Source: Candidatus Heimdallarchaeota archaeon (lineage in GTDB: Archaea > Asgardarchaeota > Heimdallarchaeia > JABLTI01). Taken from it: 49,413 nt of DNA. Position 1 is the stretch's first letter; the number at the start of each line of letters is the position of its first letter. Position numbers and translations under genes: made by a program. The DNA lies in assembly GCA_030614005.1 (NCBI GenBank), contig JAUWKS010000023.1:1-49413 (forward strand), written 5' to 3'. Below are positions 8,973 to 16,730 of this stretch, in pieces. The notes beneath the pieces were generated by a model. That model saw nothing but the letters and a program-made list of their open reading frames with translations. It was not told the origin of the DNA and searched no databases.

Positions 8973-9608
8973 TTAAGTTTTTCCTTTAAAACATTTCAAA
9001 AATTCATCGCTAAGATTCTCTTTCTTCCCGAAATAAGCAAACATCAGCATCGTATCAATAACATATTTTGCTCCTAAGACATCTGGGGAAGTTAAAAGCT
9101 TCATAATTTCGGGATTAGTGATTTCATTTATTTTTGATATCTCTCTTCGCTTTTCATCTACGAACTCCTCGTATATCTTCTTGAAACATTTTTCATCGTA
9201 TTCTTCGTATCCAAGAATTTCACAGAGAAGGGCACCAATTTGCTTAAAGTAAATATTACTCTTCTTTTCATCTATATCGATGGCAATATAGAAAACTTTT
9301 GCAGTGCGCGAATATAAAGCCAATGTCTTAATGTGACTCTCAGAAAAAGTAATTAAGCGTTTACCAGTTTCCATTACAAGCTCAGCTTTCTTTAATTTGT
9401 TTAAATATCCATAAATGGTTTTATCTGATTTCTCTGATTGAACACTCTTGAAAGCTTGTTTGAGATCTTCAAAAGTCATTGGTCTTTCTAAAAGAAAGGA
9501 AAGCAAAAGTTGACAATTTTTATCATCTGAGAGACACTTTGCACTTTTCTTATCATAGATTGTTTTGACGATTTTCTCTGGATTTATTATTACATCCTGC
9601 GTTTTCAT
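8973..9608 (-). CDS. Winged-helix transcriptional regulator, paralogue A
   Basis: 211 residues. Residues about 30-95 form a winged helix (LLSFLLERPMTFEDLKQAF, then KTIYGYLNKLKKAELV and a short wing), of the ArsR/MarR-like class. The C-terminal half is helical with no known ligand motif. It aligns along most of its length with the next gene upstream (9692-10330): shared KTIYxYLxKLKKAxLV and a similar RxAKVxx strand. The pair is therefore a tandem duplication. It probably binds DNA in the cytoplasm, perhaps as a homo- or heterodimer with its paralogue. No target is evident. Confidence 0.75.
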   Translation of the reverse strand: MKTQDVIINPEKIVKTIYDKKSAKCLSDDKNCQLLLSFLLERPMTFEDLKQAFKSVQSEKSDKTIYGYLNKLKKAELVMETGKRLITFSESHIKTLALYSRTAKVFYIAIDIDEKKSNIYFKQIGALLCEILGYEEYDEKCFKKIYEEFVDEKRREISKINEITNPEIMKLLTSPDVLGAKYVIDTMLMFAYFGKKENLSDEFLKCFKGKT

Positions 9609-9691
9609 GAGTAGTTCCCGTTAAATTACTGTACTAACTTCTTTTAATGTTTTTCACAAAAAATTAGTAAAATGTCCCAAAATGGAAATAA

Positions 9692-10330
9692 TTACTTGAA
9701 GCATTTGGTAATTTCATTTACTGCTTCAGGTTTCTCATTTAAGAGTATAATCCAACTGACTGTATCCAAAATCGGGTAGAGTTCATAGATATCCATTGTT
9801 TGAATAAGGTTCATTAATTCTGGGTTTTCAGAACTTTGGAAATGATCAGCTATTAAACTATTCTTGGCCTTAGAAATGTTATCAATTTGTTTTTGAATAC
9901 AAGACAAATCAGCGTCTTTTCTTAGTTTCAAACGTTCTTTAAGTAGCATGCTAGTAATTTTTAGAGCTGTTTCTTTTAACTCGGGTTTGCTCTCCATTTT
10001 ACTATGAGGAGTAAAGATTACTTTTGCTACTCGAGAGAACAATGTTTGAGTTTTAATTTGGTCATTATTATCTGTAAAGATTCTTTTCCCTGCTGCTATA
10101 ACTAGACCAGCTTTTTTGAGCTTTTTTAAATAGCGATAGATAGTCTTCCCTGATTTATCGTTCCCTGATTTTTGAAATTCAATTTTAATTTCTTCAACAG
10201 TCAAAGGTTGTTTCACTAAGAAATGTAACAGAAATCTATGATTGTTATAATCTAATACATTTCCAACAGATGTATCTGATAACACCTTTACAAGCTTTTG
10301 TTGATTAGTTATGATATCTTGATGCGTCAT
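9692..10330 (-). CDS. Winged-helix transcriptional regulator, paralogue B
   Basis: 212 residues, tandem paralogue of the downstream gene. The winged helix lies at about 30-95 (LLHFLVKQPLTVEEIKIEFQ, KTIYRYLKKLKKAGLV, then GKRIFTDNN as wing). The C-terminal half (about 110-212) is helical and less conserved between the pair, which suggests ligand or partner divergence. Both copies share MxxQDxIxNxxKxVK at the N-terminus, confirming the ATG start. The 83 bp between the genes allows separate promoters. A 217 bp AT-rich region separates it from the divergent VTT gene, a possible target of autoregulation. Confidence 0.75.
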   Translation of the reverse strand: MTHQDIITNQQKLVKVLSDTSVGNVLDYNNHRFLLHFLVKQPLTVEEIKIEFQKSGNDKSGKTIYRYLKKLKKAGLVIAAGKRIFTDNNDQIKTQTLFSRVAKVIFTPHSKMESKPELKETALKITSMLLKERLKLRKDADLSCIQKQIDNISKAKNSLIADHFQSSENPELMNLIQTMDIYELYPILDTVSWIILLNEKPEAVNEITKCFK

Positions 10331-10562
10331 TGCATTCTCTCTTCTATGACACTCTTTATTACATTTTTTTAAGTGTTAATTCTCTTAATAAATCTACTAA
10401 TATATAAAATTAAATGTTTCTATTATATTAAATGCATAAATAAAGGAACATTTCAAGAACTTCTCACTTGATAATATACAAGCTCAAGTCAAAATATAAT
10501 CCAATTTCCTTTTAGATGATTATCTTAGTTATAAATAAGGCAACAAATTGGAGCTCAATAAA

Positions 10563-12224
10563 ATGTCTAACCCAGAAGATAATTTAGAAATTGACAATTC
10601 TAAAGAAAAATCTTCTCAAAACGAAAATAAAGACATTCTCATTTTGGAATCGGAAGAAAAGGGTGTAAGGATTTTTTTTAAAAAAACCTGGTTCTGGCTG
10701 AAAGAAAGTAAACAAAAAACCTTTTCTCTTGTATTTCTCTTGTTATTTATTGCATTTATGATTTTCTTGGGAGTATTCGAAAATGATCCAACTTCATTAA
10801 TGCTCGAGCTAGTTTATTGGTTTCAAGATAAAACAGGAGATATAGGGTTATACATTGGTGTAGGAGTTATCTCAATTTTTGGTAATTTTGTTATGTTTAT
10901 ACCAGTGTTCTATGCAGCTGTTATAATGTTTGTAGCAGTGATACCTGGGATAAATGTTTTTTTCCTTGGAATAGCAGCAGGAATTGGTGCTTCCATAGGA
11001 CAAATAGCTTCCTGGTTTGTAGGGAGAGCTACTCGAGAAGTAGCTGGAGATAAACTAGAAAAACAACTAAGAAAAACGCAAAGATGGGTTGAAAGAGGCT
11101 TGGCTCCAATAATGATTTTTATTTTTGCTGCAACTCCACTTCCGGATGAAGTATTGCTAATAATGATTGGCCTAATTGGTTATTCACTCGGAAAAACATT
11201 GATTTACTGTTTTATTGGAAAAATAGTTTTAACATTGAGTATATCTGTCGTTGCTAATCTTTTTAGTACAACTGCTGTGGGTGAATGGTTTCTTGAAACA
11301 CTTTTCGGTCTCACAAGAACAATGTTAATTGAGCAAGAATTGCCTGCTGGAAATAATATTTGGACGTCTATTGCAATTTGGATTATAGCTGCAACATTGG
11401 TTGTTGCAGTGACATTTGTTGATTGGGTGGATATATATGATAACTTTTTATGTAAAAAAGAGGAGAGACAGCTAAAACAAATTTTTGAAGTAGCTAAAGC
11501 ATCTTATAAATTGGATGATTCAGCAATTGTGCTCAATCACAAAGATAGGGCAATTTCAATACAACTATTAGAAGAACAAAAGCAAGAACATTTCCCGGAA
11601 GAGTCTCTTTGGTTCTTTCAAGAAAAATTATCAAAAAAGAAAGAAGTATTCTTTCGTAAAAGCCTCATAGCAATTGATACTATTGCAAATACAACAGTTG
11701 ATATTATTTTAAATAAAGAATGGTTAGAAAATTTCAGAGCGAATATTCAAGGCTTAAAATTTAAATCTTTGAAAAACAGATCAACGGAGCTCATTAAATT
11801 CCCACAAAAAGTGCTGGATATTGGGTTTATCGTATCAGAAAGTAGATTGATCGAGTTTCAAATTAAATTAAAGCACATTCTCCCTGAAGAAAATATGACA
11901 GATTTGTTGGATAAATCTAATTTTAAGAAACGAGAGAAACGACAATTAATGCGAGCAAAAGTCAATGTAGAAGTCTTAATTGAAACTTTATCTAGCAATG
12001 AAACAAAAGTTTGGGCGATTGGTTTAAAAGAAGGGACCCATATCAATAAAATCTACAAATTTAGAAAAGTAGAATCAATATTCTATTGGTTACAATTATT
12101 AAATTGTTTAAGCGATCAGCCAAGTAAAGTGAAAGGGTTATTAATTTTAAATTTGATTGATACATCAGGTGAAGATATCGAAATTACTACTCCAAAAGAT
12201 ATCTTAAATAATTGTCCGATTTGA
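10563..12224 (+). CDS. VTT/DedA-like membrane protein with large cytoplasmic C-terminal domain
   Basis: Integral membrane protein. After an acidic N-terminus (about 45 residues) and a first transmembrane helix (TFSLVFLLLFIAFMIFLG), residues about 95-235 carry the VTT (SNARE-associated/DedA) pattern: re-entrant hydrophobic segments, GIGASIGQIASWFVGRATR, then FAATPLPDEVLLIMIGLIGYSLG. This family includes lipid scramblases and DedA transporters. A further helix near 270-290 is followed by about 270 cytoplasmic residues of mixed alpha/beta character with no family I recognise; that extension is unusual. A GGAG 9 nt upstream favours ATG 10563 over the in-frame TTG at 10548. Confidence 0.7.
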   Translation: MSNPEDNLEIDNSKEKSSQNENKDILILESEEKGVRIFFKKTWFWLKESKQKTFSLVFLLLFIAFMIFLGVFENDPTSLMLELVYWFQDKTGDIGLYIGVGVISIFGNFVMFIPVFYAAVIMFVAVIPGINVFFLGIAAGIGASIGQIASWFVGRATREVAGDKLEKQLRKTQRWVERGLAPIMIFIFAATPLPDEVLLIMIGLIGYSLGKTLIYCFIGKIVLTLSISVVANLFSTTAVGEWFLETLFGLTRTMLIEQELPAGNNIWTSIAIWIIAATLVVAVTFVDWVDIYDNFLCKKEERQLKQIFEVAKASYKLDDSAIVLNHKDRAISIQLLEEQKQEHFPEESLWFFQEKLSKKKEVFFRKSLIAIDTIANTTVDIILNKEWLENFRANIQGLKFKSLKNRSTELIKFPQKVLDIGFIVSESRLIEFQIKLKHILPEENMTDLLDKSNFKKREKRQLMRAKVNVEVLIETLSSNETKVWAIGLKEGTHINKIYKFRKVESIFYWLQLLNCLSDQPSKVKGLLILNLIDTSGEDIEITTPKDILNNCPI

Positions 12225-12366
12225 ACTCTTTTTCTGCAACACAGAACATTTGTAAAGAAACCTGAAGAACAGATAAACCAACGATAAAAACAGCAATGAA
12301 AAAAACATTCAGATGAAAAAGGACTTAATATCACTTCAGTCTTTCTCATACTTAAGGGGTCAATAA

Positions 12367-13149
12367 ATGAGTAAAAAAGAAGAACTTGATTATGAAATGC
12401 TAAATATCGAAGGCGTTTATGCTCTATTAGAAAGCAAATTATCTCGAGCGGAAGATCTCTTCAAGAAGGCATGCACTTTGGAGGAGAATTGCTTTGAAAG
12501 CAAGTGTAATCTAGGAAAATTATTTATTATCAAAGAAGATTTTGATGGTGCGATAAAATATTTTAAAGAATCATTAGAAATGAACCCAAAATTCATCGAA
12601 AGTTTACACAATATAGCAGTTGCATATTATAAATCAGGGAAATTAAAAGAGGCAATAAAATTCTACAAAGAAGCGCTCACAGTTGATGAAAATTATTTCC
12701 AAAGTTCATTTAACCTAGGAAACAGCTACTATCAGCTAGCTGATAAAGAAGAAGCAATAAAGTGGTACAAAAAATCTATTCAATCAAACAAAAGTTTTCT
12801 GGATGCACGATTCAATCTTGCAAACACTTACAGAGAAATCAAGCAAATTGATTTGGCAATAAAGACTTATGAAGATATATTAGTCACTTGGCAAAATGAT
12901 GCATCAGTTTTCTATAATTTAGCTTGTACGTATCATTTGCAAGAGAAATTGGATAAAGCAATTGAAAATTATCTCAAAGCTATAGAATTTAAAAAAGATT
13001 ATTTGAAAGCAATTATCAATTTGGGTTTAGCCTATGAGATGAAAGGTGAGCAAAAGAAAGCTTTAGAATATCTTGAAAAAGCATTTGAGATAAATCCAAA
13101 ATTAGATTTTGTTGTTGAAAAAATTAATGCTCTTAAGAAAGGAAAATGA
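12367..13149 (+). CDS. Tetratricopeptide repeat protein
   Basis: 260 residues made almost entirely of about six to seven 34-residue TPR units. Recurrent signatures include FESKCNLGKLFIIKEDFDGAI, YYKSGKLKEAIKFYKEAL and NLGNSYYQLADKEEAIKWYK. It has no signal peptide, so it is probably a cytoplasmic protein-protein scaffold. It lies 142 bp after the VTT gene on the same strand and may be co-transcribed with it. A GGGGT lies just upstream of the ATG. The partner cannot be deduced from sequence. Confidence 0.9.
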   Translation: MSKKEELDYEMLNIEGVYALLESKLSRAEDLFKKACTLEENCFESKCNLGKLFIIKEDFDGAIKYFKESLEMNPKFIESLHNIAVAYYKSGKLKEAIKFYKEALTVDENYFQSSFNLGNSYYQLADKEEAIKWYKKSIQSNKSFLDARFNLANTYREIKQIDLAIKTYEDILVTWQNDASVFYNLACTYHLQEKLDKAIENYLKAIEFKKDYLKAIINLGLAYEMKGEQKKALEYLEKAFEINPKLDFVVEKINALKKGK

Positions 13150-13290
13150 TTTTAATAAAAAAATTCAAGAAAAAAGAAATTTCTAATTAATAAATTCTAG
13201 AAAAGTGCTCATTTATATCTTTATTAAGAAAATAGTACAGTGTCTATCGACAATAACTACTGTAGCGTAAAAACTACTACTTAGAGACCT

Positions 13291-13360
13291 AGATTTTTTA
13301 GGGGTGCACCATCTCCAAAAATAGAACACCACTCATTTTCGTCTGGCACCCTTAAAATCT
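13291..13360. ncRNA. Candidate structured RNA (long-stem hairpin)
   Basis: AGATTTT at 13291-13297 pairs with AAAATCT at 13354-13360, and GGGTGC at 13302-13307 pairs with GCACCC at 13346-13351, separated only by a small internal loop. This leaves a 38-nt apical region. A second hairpin lies just upstream (TACAGT 13236-13241 with ACTGTA 13259-13264). There is no T-tract after the stem, so it is not a simple terminator. It sits in the 297 bp gap upstream of the UPF0173 gene and could be a small RNA or a leader element. The strand cannot be decided from the pairing. Confidence 0.35.
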
Positions 13361-13446
13361 ACAAATTAAAGGTATCTTTATTCCAAAAGAGTAAAAAGCA
13401 TTCATTTAAACAAAGTAGTGTGAAATAATAAACAGGTTGTTAAGAA

Positions 13447-14115
13447 ATGAAAGTAACATGGTTAGGCCACGCGGGAATTATGATTGAAGATGAAGGAAAG
13501 ACAATTTTAATTGATCCTTGGTTAAATGGTAACCCCGTTGCAACAATGAAAGTGGAAGATATCAAGAAAGCAGATGCTGTTTTTGTTACCCATGATCACG
13601 GAGATCATGGTTACGCGGAAGCTGTAGAGATCTGTAAGAATACAGGTGCTACTTTTGTCAGTATTTTTGAATTAGCAAATAAAGCTCAAAGCGATGGAGT
13701 AAAAAATGTCTTAGGTGGTAATATTGGCGGAACTGCTGAGGTTGCTGGAATAAAATTTGTTTTCACCTTAGCACTCCATAGCTCGAATATCGGTCATCCT
13801 CTCGGTTTTGTAATCATGCTTCCAAGTATGACTGTTTATCACGCTGGAGACACTGGCATCTTTACAGATATGCAATTACTAGGTGAATTATACAATATTG
13901 ATCTTGCCTTCTTACCTATTGGAAGCCTATTCACCATGGGTCCAAAAGAAGCTGCAAAAGCACTACAATTACTTAATGTTCAAAAAGTAGTACCAATTCA
14001 CTACAAAACATTTCCGGTATTAGTTCAAGACCCCAAGGAATTTATTGATATTGCTGGAGATAAAATAGAGGTTCATGTATTAGAGCCTGGCACAGTAAAA
14101 GAAATCGGAAAATAA
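13447..14115 (+). CDS. UPF0173 family metal-dependent hydrolase
   Basis: 222 residues, the full length of this metallo-beta-lactamase-fold family. The zinc motif THDHGDHG follows the ADAVFV strand (about 43-53). H116 of ALHSSNIGHPLG, D136 of YHAGDTGIFTD and the late PIHYKTF histidine complete the metal site. The N-terminus MKVTWLGHAGIMIED is diagnostic. The physiological substrate of the family is unknown. The gene is monocistronic in appearance, preceded by a structured 297 bp intergenic region and followed 125 bp later by a zinc-binding membrane protein gene. Confidence 0.92.
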   Translation: MKVTWLGHAGIMIEDEGKTILIDPWLNGNPVATMKVEDIKKADAVFVTHDHGDHGYAEAVEICKNTGATFVSIFELANKAQSDGVKNVLGGNIGGTAEVAGIKFVFTLALHSSNIGHPLGFVIMLPSMTVYHAGDTGIFTDMQLLGELYNIDLAFLPIGSLFTMGPKEAAKALQLLNVQKVVPIHYKTFPVLVQDPKEFIDIAGDKIEVHVLEPGTVKEIGK

Positions 14116-14240
14116 CCTTTTTTTCCTGTTTCATATTTTTTCTTTTCTATTGTCAAAAGTTGAAGGAATAATTAAAAAGGAGTAAATTTGGTAAAATATA
14201 GTAACGCTGTTAGATTTATTTGTAACTGCGAGGGATTCCA

Positions 14241-15521
14241 ATGAAGTGCGTTTATCATCCAATCGAAGAATCTGAAGAAAGATGTGCTATTTGTAACGTT
14301 CCTATCTGTAAAACTTGTGTAACAGAAGCAGAACTTGAAAATAGTGGTGCATGTCATGCTTGCACTCGACAAGGAAAAATCGGTAAATTTTATCAATACT
14401 TCCGAATAGCTTCTTGTGGGCTCGGAATTGCATGGTTAATTGCCGCAATGTTTATTTTTACCAGTGCGCCTAGCTTTTTTACGAAAATTTCATATGGTAT
14501 TTATGGTCTCTTAGGAGCTTTTGTACTTAATTTCCTCGCTGCTTTTGTTCTTACTCGAATAATGATTTCTGATCTTAAACCACACCAACGAGTTTTTGTT
14601 GGTTTATCTAGATATGCTATTACTGGAAGTAAAACATTCTTCAATCAAGCATTAAAGGCGATGAGTAAAGTTGAAGATATGTCCATATATAAAGATGCAA
14701 TGTTTGATCAAATTGTAACAGTTTTGATTCTTCAACCATATGATTTACCTTATGATTGGGTTGGTTTCTTAGCAACAAATTTCAAAATCACTGAGCAAGA
14801 GTTATTGGATGGTATATTAGAATTCGGAACAGATGTTTTTTATGAGAATATCTTTAATCATTACCATTATCAAGCTATGGAACCCTATATTGAAATTTTG
14901 AATCGCCAAGAAAGAGATGATCTTTACAATAAACTTCTTGATGATATCATTTTACGATTAAAAGATGTTGATTTAAAAGAAATAAACAAACCCCCTGAAT
15001 ATATTCCAGGGCAACCTGGCCAACCTAACACAATGAAAAAACAGGAACCAAAAATCATTCGTCAAAAAGCATTCCTTACACAGCTTACTATGATTGATGA
15101 AGAACTTGGTGAATTTCTCAAGCGAGTTGGTCGTGAAAAAGATCACAAGAAAATTCTCGAATTTACTGAAAATTACGAGTTGCCTGCAGTTCCAAAAAGC
15201 TCATTTGATGCTGTAAAAGCGCTTGCAAGAGGTCAACAACCACAACAAGGTCAACAACAACAAACACAACAAACTCGACAACAAATACCCACTTCTCCTC
15301 GAAGTGATTTAATTGCACCACCACAACAAAATGAAGAAGTAGAACCTGACGATACAGTCCAACTCAGAACCTGTGCAGAGTGTGGGGGATCTTTTCCAAA
15401 GCATGAATTATCTTCGTACACATACGAGAAACTTAAAGTCAAAGTATGTTCAAAATGCAATAAGGCTCTTGAAGCCGATGGCCACCGTGAACCTAAACTA
15501 CTTGCAAAGATGAACAAATAA
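14241..15521 (+). CDS. Membrane protein with B-box-like and C-terminal zinc motifs
   Basis: 426 residues. The N-terminus has a B-box-like cluster of Cys/His: C3, H6, then CAICNVPICKTCV and CHAC (to about residue 42). Two transmembrane helices follow (about 58-80 and 88-110). A helical cytoplasmic region (about 115-300) leads into a Gln-rich low-complexity stretch (about 330-352). The C-terminus has two CxxC pairs (TCAECGG and CSKCNK), a treble-clef or zinc-ribbon-like knuckle. So a membrane-anchored adaptor with zinc modules at both ends is likely. GAGGG lies 9 nt before the ATG. No enzyme motif is visible. The Gln-rich tract has CAACAA repeats at the DNA level. Confidence 0.65.
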   Translation: MKCVYHPIEESEERCAICNVPICKTCVTEAELENSGACHACTRQGKIGKFYQYFRIASCGLGIAWLIAAMFIFTSAPSFFTKISYGIYGLLGAFVLNFLAAFVLTRIMISDLKPHQRVFVGLSRYAITGSKTFFNQALKAMSKVEDMSIYKDAMFDQIVTVLILQPYDLPYDWVGFLATNFKITEQELLDGILEFGTDVFYENIFNHYHYQAMEPYIEILNRQERDDLYNKLLDDIILRLKDVDLKEINKPPEYIPGQPGQPNTMKKQEPKIIRQKAFLTQLTMIDEELGEFLKRVGREKDHKKILEFTENYELPAVPKSSFDAVKALARGQQPQQGQQQQTQQTRQQIPTSPRSDLIAPPQQNEEVEPDDTVQLRTCAECGGSFPKHELSSYTYEKLKVKVCSKCNKALEADGHREPKLLAKMNK

Positions 15522-15643
15522 GGTCTAAATTGGCTTTTTTTGAAAGCAAATTAGCTTTCATTCTTTTCTTCTTTCTATTTATAAAGATAAAAAAATAGAA
15601 ACTCTATTATTTGACTTAATGTTATCATTATTGGGTATAGAAA

Positions 15644-16594
15644 ATGCGTCCTCCTTGTGAAATCGTAACTCAAAATCTTTTACCACTCATTCGTGGAATG
15701 GTTGCTCAAGAATTGATAAATCACATGACTCAGCAAGAAGTTGCTGAAAAAATGGGTGTGAGTCAACCAACAATAAGCAGTTATCTTAAATCCTTGGCTA
15801 CAATTCGTGCAGAAGGTGAGGAGGAATATCTCGAAAGTAATACTGTTAAGACTTTAGTAAATGATATTGTTGCTAGCACTATCAAAAATGCTTCTCCCGA
15901 AGAAATCATTAGAATGATCTGTTCTAGTTGTGTTAATCTTCGAATAAGTGGTTTAACCTGCAGAAAACATGTAAAAAGTTACCCAGGATTAACTGCTGGA
16001 TGCCAGGGATGTTTACCAATAACAGATGAAGTTTTAATCGAAAGTAGAAAGAAAGTTATTACAGAATTATTAGAAGCATTATCTTCGATGGAGCGAAAGG
16101 AGGATTTTGTAAAGATAATGCCTGAAGTATTGCTCAACATATGCAAATGCTTAACTGAACCAAAAACTATTGATGACATTGCTGCGTTTCCTGGAAGAAT
16201 AACTAAAATTCGAGGGAAAGCTCGTGCACTTCTTCCACCTGAATTTGGTGCATCAAAACACATAGCCCAAATACTGTTGACAATAAATGCTTGTTCTCCG
16301 TCTTTCAATAGTACAATTAACATAGTAAATAACAATAAAGTTCTTCGGATAATGGAGAATTTAGCTATAAAATATTATACTTTTCCAAATAGCGAATTTG
16401 TTAAATTATTCAAGGAGAAAAAGACGAAAAAAGCACAAGCAATATTATCAGAATTAATTGAGCCAGTGAAAGTAGGGGGAATCTTTGCAATTCTAAATTC
16501 AGGAGGTATTGGAATTGAACCGATTACCTATCTTTTTAGTAATTCTTTGCAAACCCTCATAGAAACTACATTCAAAATAGCAGATCGTCTGTAA
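15644..16594 (+). CDS. ThiR-type transcriptional regulator (HTH plus ThiN domain)
   Basis: 316 residues. The N-terminal MRPPCEIV and a helix-turn-helix (MTQQEVAEKMGVSQPTISSYL, about 28-48) match archaeal COG2522 regulators. A cysteine cluster follows (C93, C96, C106, C120, C123) that could bind a metal. Residues about 135-316 are a ThiN domain, with DIAAFPGRITKIRGKARAL and PPEFGASKHIAQILL clear. In characterised archaeal ThiR, the ThiN domain senses thiamine phosphate and the protein represses thiamine synthesis or transport genes. No thiamine gene is next to it, so it acts in trans. The ThiN enzyme function belongs to ThiDN fusions; here there is no kinase domain, so a regulator is favoured. 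Confidence 0.85.
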   Translation: MRPPCEIVTQNLLPLIRGMVAQELINHMTQQEVAEKMGVSQPTISSYLKSLATIRAEGEEEYLESNTVKTLVNDIVASTIKNASPEEIIRMICSSCVNLRISGLTCRKHVKSYPGLTAGCQGCLPITDEVLIESRKKVITELLEALSSMERKEDFVKIMPEVLLNICKCLTEPKTIDDIAAFPGRITKIRGKARALLPPEFGASKHIAQILLTINACSPSFNSTINIVNNNKVLRIMENLAIKYYTFPNSEFVKLFKEKKTKKAQAILSELIEPVKVGGIFAILNSGGIGIEPITYLFSNSLQTLIETTFKIADRL

Positions 16595-16617
16595 TTTAAG
16601 AATAAGTATTGAAGAAA

Positions 16618-16650
16618 CCTTTTTTTAGAAAGACCTTCTAATCTTTTTTT
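16618..16650 (+). terminator. T-tract terminator after the ThiR gene
   Basis: Two T7 runs (16620-16626 and 16644-16650) lie 25-55 bp after the stop codon, with a weak AGAAAGA/TCTTT pairing between them. Oligo-T runs terminate archaeal transcription. There is no strong stem. Confidence 0.4.
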
Positions 16651-16730
16651 AGTCTTGGATTTAGAAAAAATAAAAATGACTCTTTTCTAAATTCAATGTT
16701 TAGTAAAAATAGATTACGCGAGTGTAGACT

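Noticed and set aside
15251..15517. Minus-strand 88-codon frame with Cys/Ser-rich tail
   Set aside because: It is the opposite-strand shadow of the CAACAA-rich low-complexity region of the zinc membrane protein gene.
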